Source of the DNA: Brachyhypopomus gauderio | Taxonomy: Eukaryota > Chordata > Actinopteri > Gymnotiformes > Hypopomidae | NCBI RefSeq assembly: GCF_052324685.1 | Contig: NC_135214.1 | Span: 480,001-544,000, forward strand | Reading direction: 5' to 3' | DNA length: 64,000 bases | Shown here: positions 27,535-45,604 of the stretch, in pieces | Numbering within the stretch: position 1 is the stretch's first letter | Layout of the letters: each line of letters begins with the position of its first letter | Program-made: the position numbers and the translations under genes | The notes under the pieces: model-generated | Databases searched by the model: none | What the model saw: only the letters and a program-made list of their open reading frames with translations | What the model was told of the DNA's origin: nothing

Positions 27535-30500
27535 ACCCCCTCCACACCTCTCCACTATTCTAGTGCAGAGGTATCGCGGTCTGTTTATTACATTTATCCT
27601 TCATCCTATTACTGGTACATTGTTGGATCACCTGTGAGTCTGAACCTGACAAGCTGAAACTTTAGAGACCTTTTATAAAAACGCTACGCAAATAACAAAC
27701 CTCAGACTTGACTAGCCTTTCAGGCATAAAGCACAGACTACCAGCAATTCACAGAGGACAAAATAAACTCATGTTGCGTAAGGTTCAATGCCGAATCAAC
27801 AGTGTGTGATGAATTATTTAACATGTAAAATGAGTGTTAGTGGGAGGCATGTCGCAAAGCTCCTTTTTTGATGTGAAGACTCTTCTGGTGTGTGTGTGGG
27901 TGTGCATGTGTGTGCATGTATGCTCTTGTGCATGCTCGCGTGCACACGTGTGTGTGTGTGTGTGTGTTTTGTCTGTGTGTGGGTGTGTATGCCTGTGGTG
28001 TGTGTGGGTGTGTATGCCTGTGGTGTGTGTGTGTGTGTGTGTGGGTGTGTATGCCTGTGGTGTGTGTGTGTGTGTGTGTGTGTATGCCTGTGGTGTGTGT
28101 GTGTGTGTATGCCTGTGGTGTGTGTGTGTGTGTGTGTGTGTGTGTACAGGAGTCCATTCCCCACATGGCGGAGGCGTATGGTTTCCAGTATGAGCTGGTC
28201 CAGTATAAGTGGCCGCGGTGGCTCCACCAGCAGACGGAGAAGCAGCGTATCATCTGGGGCTACAAGATCCTCTTCCTGGACGTGCTCTTCCCTCTGGCCG
28301 TGGACAAGATCATCTTCGTGGATGCTGATCAGGTAGGCGTGAACTGGGCCGTCATACGTGCCCCGTGGCTTAAAGCACAGAGCTAATGCAGACCAGCGTC
28401 CCACGCCAACATCTCCCGGGCTCTCCTAAGAGCGGCATGTCCGTTCAAACAAGATGGTCTCACAGATTTCAGAGATGTTGCTCTCACGACTGAATGCTGT
28501 GATTCTCAGTATTAAGTAAGGGCGGTTAAATTCAGACCTCCATATTCATTTGATTGAAGACGAGACGACGCAGAACCGGTAATGAAGTCCAGAGATCGGG
28601 TGAACTTCGTTGCTTCTTTAGCAGCTGCGTTAATTGTGTTCCACCTTTTTTCAGATAGTCAGGGCAGATCTGAAAGAGCTGCGTGACCTGGACCTGGATG
28701 GCGCCCCCTATGGCTACACGCCGTTCTGCGACAGCCGGCGAGAAATGGACGGGTACCGTTTCTGGAAGACTGGTTACTGGGCCTCGCACCTGGGCCACAG
28801 GAAGTACCATATCAGGTTAGACCAAGACAAACGTGCTTTAAACACACGTCATCGGGCATTTATGAATGTTGGTGGCTTCCCCTGGCTCACGGGATTACTG
28901 GACATTGACGGCTGGTTAAACGTTTTGAGGGGAACGCAAACAAGCTGCAAAATCAAAGCACACACAAAAGACAACAGAAGTATCCCACCGAGATTCCACA
29001 GTGTTTGGTAATAGCAGAAAAATAATTGTATTAAATCAACTTGCTAGCGTAGCAATATATGCTCAAAATGTATGCTAGTTTGGTTATGATTTGCTCCGGT
29101 TATATTTCATTTAACAGGCGTTCATTTAACACGCAATCTTAACATCTTTACGCGCTCTCAGATTTCTCGCTGGAATTACAAGATGCGGAACGTTTCTTGC
29201 TCGTATTTGTAATGTAATCAGAGGTGGGCATTCCAGGTTCAGTAAAAGTCCTCACCAAGATTTTGCTCAGGCTTCCTGGACTGTGTTGATTCCACTAATT
29301 GTACCTGGCTTGCATTAATTAGAAAATTCAGCAAGCTTGAGTAAAATTCTGGGAAGGACTTTTACTTTCTGAACCTGTAATACCCACCTCTGAAGGTAAT
29401 ACAATTTTCAAGCATTTTCGAGGATTTCAAGCACCCTTACGAACAAGAAATTGGGTCTGTCTGCTCCAAGCTTCTTTTTTCTTTTTTTTCCTTAAACCGA
29501 GCGCCTGGTGAAGGGGTTTGTTTGTGAGGATAAAACAGAATTTTCCATCATTTGGAAGAAATTATGTGCCAGCTTTAACTGTAAACTCAACAAGTTAAAT
29601 CTATATGTCTATTTATTCTCTGGACACTCTGATGGGGGCGGCGCCCCAGCGCCCCCTACTGACGAGCCGCTGTTATTGGAATATCATGGAATTTTAAAAG
29701 TCTAATTCAGACACAGAAAGTCAAGGATTTTATCGTTTTTGCGTCAAGCCATGGAATATCCAAAATTCAGGGAATTTTGTTGGTAGGATCTTTTTGAATT
29801 TTAGTTGCCATTTATGAAAATATATTTTCATATGTTTTCCATATTGCGTGAGGGATTTTTAGAATTGCTTGCCCTACAATAACAAAGGGTTTTTCCATTA
29901 ATTGTATGTCATGGACATTCAGCTTTTTAGGAGGGAATTTGAATTGGGTAGCCACGTACCGCTGAATTCCTAGATTTAGTCAAGATGAATGTGTTAACAT
30001 TGCTCAGTGCAGTTTCATGCTGTGTTACACTCTTCTCTGTCAACACAGTGCACTTTACGTGGTGGACCTGAAGAAGTTCAGGAAGATCGCAGCAGGAGAC
30101 CGTCTTCGTGGCCAGTACCAGGCCTTAAGTCAAGACCCTAATAGTCTCTCCAACCTGGACCAGGTCAGTACCTCTACAAGGGTCTTGGCGTTTAACCCGT
30201 TCCTCGAAAGTCTCGGTATGGTAACAGGTTTGGGTCTTGGCTGTCCTCTTTCCCCTGTAATGGTGGCAGGACCTTCCCAACAACATGATCCACCAAGTAG
30301 CCATCAAGTCCCTGCCGCAGGACTGGCTGTGGTGCGAGACCTGGTGTGATGATTCGTCCAAGGCCACCGCCAAGACCATCGACCTGGTACGTCTCCTTGG
30401 ACTTCACATTAATCATTCAAATTAGAGCTGTGACCGCATCACTTGCGTTTCCGTCTGATGGCAGTACATCCCCAGATGTGCTTTATAGTGTGAAGTACCA

Positions 30501-33500
30501 GTCACTGTTAATGTTATTTTAGGCCTCCGTGATCCACATTTTCTGTTTGTGTTCGTGCTGTACAATTTGGGCGTCAGCTAAGCCAGTAATCAGGATCTGG
30601 AGAGCATCACTGTTGGTTGGATCTTCTGCGCACGTATTGTTCAGTTATTTTTGGGACGTTATTCACGTTGAAATGTCTCCGGTTTTGTCAGTTGCAGGAG
30701 TCAGTAGGTGTAAGGAAGTAGGTGGAGTCTGACAAGGAGAAAATGCCAATAATTTCCACCCTGCGACTTTCTGGGTGTCCTAGATTCTTAGAAAACCGGG
30801 GGTTAATTATGGTCACCTGTTGGGATCTTTTGGAAACCAACCAGATCTGATTTGGACAAGAGTGATCAAACACACCGTGGAGATGCTGTGAGTTGAAATA
30901 ATTAATTCCTGTTCCTAACCCACCCGACGGGACATCAGTTCAGCGGGACGTTGTCCTCGACAGCAGCAGGGCGGCCTGTCCAATAACTGAAGAACCTCTA
31001 CGTACTCGTGTCAGCTGCAGATCTTGTGATCAGTCTGTGTACGCTACAGCGTAAGAACAACTGCACGAAGCCTCTAGTCTCCCACCAGCAGCCCAAGCTA
31101 AGAACCACCCATTCCTAGCCACCAATTATTTATTTGCTCTTAAGATGTTTCATATGTAGAACTTTGAGGGCTATGACAGACAAAAACTCTACCTAACTTG
31201 GAGAAAAAAAAAACGAATACAACAAAACTTCCCTAATTTCCCAAAATAAACAACAGATATATAAGACAGACACAAAATGTCCTCCCCTGCTGTTTTGTTC
31301 TAGTCTCATACAGGCAAACATAAAAACACACAGTGGCAGGTGAAGGTAACGGTTCTTATCGCTCTCTGGCTGCACGGTCAGGTCAGCAGGAGTGCCGAGA
31401 GGAGCCTCAGACCACCTCGGTACAGACCTCCCCCCACTTCATCTCCCTCCAGCGGACGCTTGATCCAAGACATCTGACCCGTGAATCATCAGGACCGAGA
31501 GGTGCTCACACGGCACCTCGGTGACGAGGGCTGTTCGCCTCACAGGACGTAACGGAGGACTAAGAACAAAAGCTGCTTCTACACGTCTCTCCTTAATTGG
31601 AGTTGTCTGGGGTTCACGTGGCCTCCCCACCACTTCTCGGTTTCGTTTAGGTGAAAACACTCTCACCGGTTTAAAGAAATCACAAGATCGCTTGTGGGTT
31701 CAGTTTACAGCCACGGACATGTTAGCAGTATCTCCACTGGCAGAAATGCAAACAGCGTGATGCTGCTTGAACTTGTGAAGCACTTGGTCTCACCTGGTCT
31801 CACGTGGGCTCACTAATCTCCACCTACAGCCATAACACTGTTTGCCTTAGCATGGCCCCAAGACATTTCTTGCCATTTTAAGAGGTGATGATGCTCAAAA
31901 TTTTGCAGGAGCACAGCACCAAATATTTCAGGTTCCTCGGACATAGCAGATGCGGCTGTGAAGGACGAGGATCTATCTGTGCTGAATCAGACAAATCACG
32001 GAGATGTGTAATACTGGTGCCCCCTGGGACTTCAGCTCGACACCCTCTGATTATATTCTTTACACCAAGCCTCCTGTACTGTGCCATGTTTACAGTTGTG
32101 GGTATTTGGAGTGATGCTACAGACCGAGACTTAGCAAGAGTGTTTGAGTCACGTTTTTATATAATTATTGTGGAAATATAGAAAGAAAAATTAAGAAAGC
32201 ACATTTATTTAAAAAAGGCTCATTATCACATTTTAACCCAGCCTACTGTAAACCTAAGGGCTTCATAACACAGCCACACTAGTTCTGTGTATCTGCACAT
32301 CTACCCCCTTCTGGGTCAATGTCTTATTGCAGCAGTCTAACACTTCATGTCTCAGACCACTACTCTGTCCTTCTACCAGATCTCTTTATACAGTTGTGAA
32401 TTTGTTGTTCTCTCCTAAGTGTTTAGCTGCCCAGGTCTTGCTGTGATGCACACTGCTAGGGAGAGAAAATACCACAGATACCACCATATTTCCTCCATTT
32501 GTATACAGTCAGTCCTCCTGAGGACTGATGAACACACGGGCCTTTAACACATTTTGTGGCATTTACTTTTCTACGCTTCTCATAATGTGCACTTAAGACC
32601 AGTTACCAGAACACCTAACACCAGTTGCCTTTAGTTGTTGGCTTAGAGGTTTACATTTATGGCATTTAGCTGACACTTTTATACAAAGTGACTTACAATT
32701 ATGCTCAGGGGCTCAAGAGGGCAACTTGAGGCTTGATCTGCCAACCTTCCAGTTACTAGTCCAGTACCTGATCAACTGCCCTGAGGGTTTCCAGCCTGCC
32801 GTCTCTTCTTTAGTCTTTATTTTCTTGTCAATGATTTTAACCTTCGATTTGTGCCTCTAGAGACCCCATACCCAAATAGCGGCTATCTATTTCTGGCCCG
32901 CGAGCTGTTTTGAAAAGTATTATTATTATTTTTTTTTTTTAAGGAATCTTTTTTTTTCAATCGTGCTATCCGCTCTTATTTTGAAATCGTGCACCGCGAT
33001 CTCAAGACGATGCCGAGGATTGCCTTTATGGCAGGTAGCGGACGCCCAAATGCGTTCGCCACACTCCCCCATCCCCCCCCCCCCCAACCCCCACCCCCCC
33101 GGTCGACAGTTTACGTTCAACCGCCGCCCCCCCTAACCGGCCGCTTCAGTGATTGAAAAAATAAAATGTGGCCCGTCATCATTTCTATTTGAGTACCCCT
33201 GGTCTAGAGACTCAGTTACAGCTTTCTCTCACAGTATCTCTTGTGAAGGTTAAACATCTAAACGACAGGAGATCATCTACAGATGGAGTAGGATGGAGGA
33301 CTGAACCTTTACGGTGGAGCCACAGATCTGCAGGCAGAGATTCTTTTAGGTGCCTTCAGTCTGATCAGGAAGGGAATGACCTAATGAAGGGCCACACATC
33401 CTCACTGGTCCTCGCTGGGCAGCGTGTGCACAGACAAGAATAGCAGGCTCATTTACACCTTGCACCCTGCACCCTGCACCCTGCACCCTACACCCCTGCC

Positions 33501-33648
33501 TCAGACGCTGCACTGGGAAACGTCTCATTAGAGCTGCAGGCAGATGATTACCTCTCACCTCCTAGGAGCTTTTATTCTTGGCCAAGCACAGAGCTCCGTT
33601 TAATCTTCTACCTTGATGTTATCATCCTGTAATTTACAGAAAGATTGA

Positions 33649-33696
<48 letters not shown>

Positions 33697-34343
33697 AGAA
33701 TATAATATTAAGCAGTGCTATATGCATATGTGTATAACCAGCTTTTGATTTTAATCAAATTGATGCTCTCAATAATGCAGCTTTTATAATGATCATAATT
33801 ACATTGTCTGTATTGCTTTTTCATAATGATGGATGGTTCCTTTCTTGATGCTGGGCTTTTATTCATCACCCCTGCACAGCTGCACGTTTGTATACAACAG
33901 CAGCTCAATGCAGTGCCCCACAAAATGCAGGTTAATATACTGCCTCCTCTAGCCAGGAAGTGAAAGGCTGTAGGTGGCCACATCTGCTGTTGTGACCCCA
34001 TGACCTCTGAGGTCAGTCTGTTTCCGCCACCTCTCCACAGTGCAACAACCCCAAGACCAAGGAGCCCAAGCTGAGCGCCGCCGCGCGTATCGTGCCAGAG
34101 TGGACCGCGTACGACGACCAAATCAAGCGTCTCCTGAGACGGCTGCAGGAGAGCAAGGACGACCCGGCCCGGCGGGGAAAGTCCGGCCCGCCCACGGGGC
34201 AGGCAGGTGAGCCACGGGGTCTCCAGGTCTCGGCAGCAGGGACGAGACTGCGGGCTTGAGCCGCTCGACGTCGAGTCCACAGAGGTGAACTTCATGTGCT
34301 GTTTGTCTGGGGTCGTGTTTTCACAGGGCGTGATGAGCTTTAG
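3318..34343 (+). CDS. uggt2: UDP-glucose:glycoprotein glucosyltransferase 2 (complete, 40 coding exons)
   Basis: ER-lumen folding sensor that re-glucosylates misfolded N-glycoproteins for the calnexin/calreticulin cycle. Exons: 3318-3341, 3950-4074, 4275-4357, 4799-4929, 5174-5286, 5772-5949, 6040-6136, 6231-6303, 6769-6869, 9571-9670, 10065-10125, 10465-10556, 10662-10812, 11063-11182, 11363-11448, 11737-11872, 12138-12269, 12915-13079, 13316-13439, 13553-13651, 14167-14261, 14574-14780, 15684-15815, 16939-17069, 19656-19751, 19859-19961, 20344-20423, 20922-21111, 21243-21401, 21495-21580, 23886-23970, 24476-24558, 27051-27152, 27272-27356, 28150-28332, 28655-28815, 30049-30163, 30270-30386, 34041-34206, 34327-34343. 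Phases agree throughout and give 1527 codons (human UGGT2 1516). Order: signal peptide, thioredoxin-like and beta-sandwich folding-sensor region, then GT24 catalytic domain with FVDADQ (Asp1333-Asp1335) and a C-terminal RDEL. Residues such as [20 protein letters not shown] and PHMAEAYGF favour UGGT2 over UGGT1, as does linkage to dnajc3. If the first exon is wrong, translation starts at 3953 (1518 aa). Confidence 0.93.
3360..3460. repeat. Short TTACATTATTAC-type tandem repeat in uggt2 intron 1
   Basis: About five degenerate copies of TGTTACATTATTACRR occur in a row, just downstream of the putative first exon. Confidence 0.7.
6385..6475. mobile_element. Transposon-like fragment with G-run/C-run ends
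   Basis: This segment has ACGTAATTTTGGGGGGGGGACG, then ACATATCCCCCCCCA, then TTTTGGTCCCCCCCAG. It resembles a dispersed fish repeat I recall only vaguely. No target-site duplication was found. Confidence 0.3.
6498..6705. repeat. (AT)n microsatellite, about 200 bp
   Basis: Nearly uninterrupted AT dinucleotides with scattered AGAT/CTAT variants, in uggt2 intron 8. It is self-complementary over its whole length. Confidence 0.95.
6999..9091. repeat. Minisatellite, 19-22 bp unit, about 100 copies
   Basis: The unit is close to TGTGTGAGGATGAACTGGGAG with length variants (TGTGAGGA..., TGGTGTGAGGA...) and A/G changes (GATAAACTG, GAGGGTAAACTG). It fills most of uggt2 intron 9 (6870-9570). The 21-bp unit has no stop on either strand in several frames, producing spurious ORFs up to 735 codons on the minus strand with repeated [14 protein letters not shown]. 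These are not genes. Confidence 0.97.
11183..11362 (+). other. uggt2: GC-AG intron in uggt2
   Basis: The exon must end ...RRNFFNL (CTG at 11180-11182) and resume VLFLDPARE at 11363 to match the family. The intron therefore opens with GCGAGT instead of GT. The nearby GT at 11188 would shift the frame. Confidence 0.8.
12275..12318. repeat. (GT)n microsatellite
   Basis: GT run starting only a few bases after the donor of the uggt2 exon at 12138-12269. Confidence 0.95.
13905..14000 (+). mobile_element. SINE tail fragment
   Basis: It contains TTGTAAGTCGCTCTGGATAA followed by GAGCCCAAAATGTAAATG. This is the conserved 3' segment of a widespread teleost SINE group, whose usual form continues into a 'GAGCGTCTGCTAAATG' type end. 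No head is visible. It lies in uggt2 intron 20. Confidence 0.6.
15940..16000. repeat. 19-bp tandem repeat (AGACTGAGCAGAGTCCACC)
   Basis: Three to four near-identical copies in a row in uggt2 intron 23. Confidence 0.85.
16092..16245. repeat. Duplicated block with two (CA)n tracts
   Basis: GGTGCAGACAGC-(CA)n-CCGTCCCGTAGGCCCGTAGGCA occurs twice in tandem, the second with a longer CA run. A third, partial start follows at 16236. Confidence 0.85.
18335..19457. repeat. Minisatellite, 23-bp unit, about 48 copies
   Basis: Unit TCTGAACAACAAATACTCCCTAG with rare variants (TCTCT for TCCCT, AAAAAC for AACAAC, one shortened copy near 18552). It occupies the middle of uggt2 intron 24, upstream of the exon at 19656. 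Copies are very homogeneous, suggesting recent expansion or ongoing homogenisation. Confidence 0.97.
19970..20056. repeat. (GT)n-rich microsatellite
   Basis: Interrupted GT/CTGT tract right after the donor of the uggt2 exon ending at 19961. Confidence 0.9.
20503..20550. repeat. (CA)n microsatellite
   Basis: CA run in uggt2 intron 27. Confidence 0.95.
21184..21237. repeat. (GT)n microsatellite filling a short intron
   Basis: GT/GC-GT tract occupies much of the 131-bp intron between uggt2 exons ending at 21111 and starting at 21243. It lies directly next to the acceptor GTGTACCAG. Confidence 0.93.
21705..22038 (-). mobile_element. Full-length tRNA-derived SINE
   Basis: On the minus strand it begins near 22037 with a tRNA-like head (GGGGCAGTCATGGTCTGGTGG, B box GGATTCGATTCCCAG). 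It continues through a conserved body (CAAGCTGCTCTCTGGGCGCC), an internal (GT)n and a 3' part ending CAAATAAGGCACATTTACATAA. The head matches the fragment at 2092-2166. It lies in uggt2 intron 30, opposite to the gene. Confidence 0.75.
22148..22299 (-). repeat. Left arm of a 150-bp inverted repeat
   Basis: Its reverse complement (ACGGTCCTGCGAAATGGGCC ... GGTGAGATCAGCACGGATCC) matches 22624-22770 (GTGGTCCTGGGAAATGTGCC ... GGTGAGATCAGCACCGGTCC) along its full length with scattered mismatches. Confidence 0.8.
22503..22620. repeat. (GT/GC)n microsatellite
   Basis: GT run with blocks of GTGC and GCGT, potentially Z-DNA forming, abutting the right inverted-repeat arm. Another pure (GT)n lies at 22796-22837. 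Confidence 0.92.
22624..22770 (+). repeat. Right arm of a 150-bp inverted repeat
   Basis: Partner of 22148-22299. The shared core is GCTACTTTAATGTGCTGGTG/GCTGTTTTAATGTGCTGGTG followed by TGCTACACACCCTCTTCAC. The arms are separated by about 325 bp that include GT/GC microsatellite. Confidence 0.8.
23100..23738. repeat. Composite minisatellite (CTCTGACCCAACACCA / CTGTGACTCATCACGA)
   Basis: About 16-bp modules of two types alternate irregularly in uggt2 intron 30, with higher-order units of roughly 48 bp. Minus-strand ORFs of 96-158 codons ([16 protein letters not shown] repeats) are artefacts of the repeat. Confidence 0.95.
23998..24276. repeat. Minisatellite, about 47 bp unit, 5-6 copies
   Basis: GCTACACCCCCACCCTCCTC-CCCACCC-(A)CCCTGTTAATCCA units, some with an extra CAGCTA. 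C-rich on the plus strand, in uggt2 intron 31. Confidence 0.93.
24713..25595. mobile_element. Non-autonomous hAT-type transposon, 883 bp
   Basis: Flanked by a perfect 8-bp target-site duplication GTCTAGAC (24705-24712 and 25596-25603), which fits the hAT preference for nTCTAGAn. The left end CACATGTGTCAAAGTCAAGG and the reverse complement of the right end CAGGGATGTCAAAGTCAAAT form imperfect terminal inverted repeats. The subterminal GGCCCGCGGGCCAGATCCGGCC is typical of this group. I see no transposase frame. It sits in uggt2 intron 32. Confidence 0.88.
25606..25742 (-). mobile_element. tRNA-derived SINE
   Basis: The reverse complement starts CCCGTAGCTCAGCTGGGGGA (tRNA-like A box) and ends with GTAAACCACTCCGCATAAGA, a diverged form of the teleost SINE tail. 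It begins just past the right target-site duplication of the hAT element. Confidence 0.55.
26700..26830. repeat. (GT)n microsatellites
   Basis: A short GT tract at 26700-26715 and a 62-bp pure GT run at about 26766-26827, in uggt2 intron 32. Confidence 0.95.
27228..27264. repeat. (GT)n microsatellite before an acceptor
   Basis: GT run ending seven bases before the acceptor TTTTCAG of uggt2 exon 27272-27356. Confidence 0.95.
27366..27532. repeat. (GT)n microsatellite with GGAG interruptions
   Basis: A 165-bp GT tract starting ten bases after the donor of the uggt2 exon ending at 27356. It produces mirror ORFs of repeated CVCV or HTHT. Confidence 0.96.
27886..28148. repeat. GT-rich repeat with TATGCCTGTGGTGTGTGTG units
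   Basis: Interrupted GT tract containing about six copies of GTGTGTATGCCTGTGG, running right up to the acceptor of uggt2 exon 28150-28332. Confidence 0.93.
29115..29440. mobile_element. hAT-related fragment interrupted by a MITE
   Basis: Segments 29131-29210 and 29398-29440 resemble, in order, about 25131-25190 and 25250-25310 of the hAT element (shared ATCTTAAC...CTCTCA...TGGAATTACAAGA, then ACAATTTTCAAGCATTTTC). They are separated here by a 174-bp MITE. Confidence 0.55.
29219..29392. mobile_element. 174-bp inverted-repeat MITE (copy 1)
   Basis: The left end CAGAGGTGGGCATTCCAGGT is inverted at the right end (reverse complement CAGAGGTGGGTATTACAGGT), and the symmetry extends inward over about 45 bp through AGTAAAAGTCC. 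The interior CAGGCTTCCTGGACTGTGTT and ATTCCACTAATT is shared with the copy at 49961-50134, which is exactly the same length. Confidence 0.82.
32652..32790 (-). mobile_element. tRNA-related SINE
   Basis: The reverse complement has a tRNA-like head (CAGTTGATCAGGTACTGGAC ... GGTTGGCAGATCAAGCC) and the tail TTGTAAGTCACTTTGTATAA followed by AAGTGTCAGCTAAATGCCAT. That tail is the conserved teleost SINE 3' end. It lies in uggt2 intron 38. Confidence 0.7.
32863..33201. mobile_element. Non-autonomous hAT-type element, 339 bp
   Basis: Flanks carry near-identical 8-bp duplications CTCTAGAG (32855-32862) and GTCTAGAG (33202-33209). The left end ACCCCATACCCAAATAG and the reverse complement of the right end CAGGGGTACTCAAATAG are inverted repeats. 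GTGGCCCGTCATCATTTC near the right end is typical of hAT MITEs. Confidence 0.82.
33650..33692. repeat. (AT)n microsatellite
   Basis: Pure AT run in uggt2 intron 38. Confidence 0.95.
34327..34343 (+). other. uggt2: 17-nt terminal coding exon encoding the RDEL ER-retrieval signal
   Basis: The previous exon ends one base into a codon (G at 34206). After the acceptor TTTTCACAG the 17 nt complete that codon and encode Gly-Arg-Asp-Glu-Leu-stop. The KDEL-type tetrapeptide is expected for UGGT (HDEL in human UGGT2, REEL in UGGT1), which strongly supports this splice. If the intron (34207-34326) is retained, the frame runs about 17 codons to a TGA and loses RDEL. Confidence 0.88.
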
Positions 34344-36207
34344 CGCCCGTCTGGGAGGAGAGTGTTTGCCACGAGTCCCACTGTGTGACCCGACGCTGCC
34401 TACAGCTACACACGGATCAGCCTTTCGCCCGCACGGAAACAGGACGTGTTACTACACCTCCGCTCCGCCAAGACAGCAAGGAGACACGAGACACTAAGAG
34501 ACGTGTTTTTAAAAGATTTCATACCATTTTCTATTTATGAGTGTTGGTGAGCCGAGTCAGTATTTTAAAGGAACAATCTACATTTTTCCAGCAAAAGCTT
34601 GTGATGAGTTTCATGAGGTAACAATATGTGAAGACAGAAATGACCGATGCCTTTGTTTCCTGTGATGATAAAGAATTCCACTGTTATGATTCCCACTGTG
34701 CCAGATCACTGGCCACGAGACAGTAATGTGCAAAGATGTCATCTGAAACGCCTTTCTCATAGACGTCTGCTCTGCTGAACATGACCAAATCCCTCCTGAG
34801 AAGCCTGGTCTTTAAGGACAGATTGTGATAAGAACTGTGCTCATCAGTTTAAAGGAATAATAATTGCACTGTTGGGCACATTGGTGGGAAGCAGGTCCAC
34901 ATTCCAGGTCATTCCATTTTACAAGAGCTTGTTATAAACTCTTCTGTTGTGCTCATTGGTATTCGCTGTTTACAAAAGAAAGGCTGCTTAAATGAAGTTG
35001 TTGGTCAGAAGCCGTTCTGCGTTTGGTACCTCTGCCCTCATGCTTGTTTAATTCTGCTGTTGAATTTGCATGTTTATGATAAAATTTAAACAGATTTGGG
35101 GTTTAACAGCTTTTCACACCAAACACAATGCTCCTCGAAGATAAAAACAAACATTTCTGCTCAGAAGAATATTTCCCATGATATTCCAATTAGAACAGGA
35201 CTGTTTGAAGTTACTTAACTATAACAAGCAAAGCCAAATTTTTGTCCCAACTCTCCCAACCAATATAGAAGGTACACGCTCAATACCCAGTAACTGAATC
35301 ATTCTGTTAACCACTGTGGTTTCAATCTGTTTCAAGTGAAACACTGTTATTCCTTTTCAGTGTGGCTGATATTAAGGACGCTGCATCAACCATTGTTACT
35401 GAGCTTTGATGTTGGAGAATGTGGATTTTCTCAGGAATAAAGATGTAATATTCCCTGGAGAACACGTGGTGTGCCAGTTCTATCATGAGCCACGGTTACA
35501 TAATTAAGCGTAATGAATTCCCCAGATTAATGATCTACAGCTAGTGGAGGGATCATCCCTGAATGACATGCTGCAATCCACAGGGAACTTGTGCCTTCTT
35601 CAATTAGTAGGTGTTTATTCTTAATAAGATGTTCGTGGCTTCCTCACAGCCAGTGATGCACTGGCCTTAATCTCCCTGCTCAATTGGATTTTAAGATGCA
35701 AACTGGATAGATACTCTCCTATTCGATTCCAAAATGTCACTCACTAGTAACCCCCCCCCCCCCAACTGCTATAATAAAGTTCATCATAGGAGTCACATGC
35801 ACCATCTATGTCTGCTTAAAATAAAATAAAACTGGCAATCCCCAATTAATTAAATAGATAATCATCTCTTTATTTCTATATTTACATTGCAGCATTGCTT
35901 AATTTATAGAAAAATAGTGCCGTTTCATATGTACATAATAGTCTCAGGAATAGATCAAAGGTCACCACGTGTGCATGGTGGTTGCTTTGGAATGACCCCC
36001 TGCAATAATGAGATCCCTGAAGAAAGAAAGAAAGAAAAAGGCAGTCGCTTCAAATAATGGGGGGGGGTCCTTCCACCCGCCCTCAGCTACACGGCTGTAA
36101 CAGCATGGGGCACGTCCCAGTAGCTGTGGACGCATCAATGGCGGTTGGTGTCGATGAGTGTCACCTAGTGGCAGTTCGGGTCCGACCCGCCCTCCTCCAG
36201 GCTGGGT
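34344..36207. other. Convergent 3' flanks of uggt2 and dnajc3
   Basis: No coding exon seen. The plus strand holds AATAAA at 35436-35441 as a possible uggt2 polyadenylation signal, implying a 3' UTR of about 1.1 kb. The dnajc3 signal is at 35869-35874 (reverse). The rest is AT-rich and featureless except a C run at 35751-35763. Confidence 0.5.
35869..35874 (-). terminator. dnajc3: Polyadenylation signal of dnajc3 (AATAAA)
   Basis: TTTATT on the plus strand, about 335 bp beyond the dnajc3 stop codon. It is a canonical AATAAA at a plausible distance. Confidence 0.55.

Positions 36208-45604
<9,397 letters not shown>

Larger units (their letters stand above)
27051..34343 (+). other. uggt2: GT24 catalytic domain exons of uggt2
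   Basis: The last eight coding exons carry the glucosyltransferase family 24 domain. It starts with [20 protein letters not shown] and continues through [18 protein letters not shown], the metal-binding D-A-D in FVDADQ (exon 28150-28332), [20 protein letters not shown] (exon 28655-28815), [19 protein letters not shown] (exons 30049-30386) and [11 protein letters not shown] (exon 34041-34206). This is the most conserved part of the protein, and all catalytic landmarks that I recall are intact. Confidence 0.93.

Noticed and set aside
27335..28404. Many HTHT/CVCV ORFs
   Set aside because: (GT)n microsatellite translations. Only the embedded exons 28150-28332 and the flanking uggt2 exons are real.
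33455..33497. CACCCTG tandem, reminiscent of telomeric repeat
   Set aside because: The unit is TGCACCC, not TTAGGG, and only about five copies. It is an ordinary short tandem repeat.
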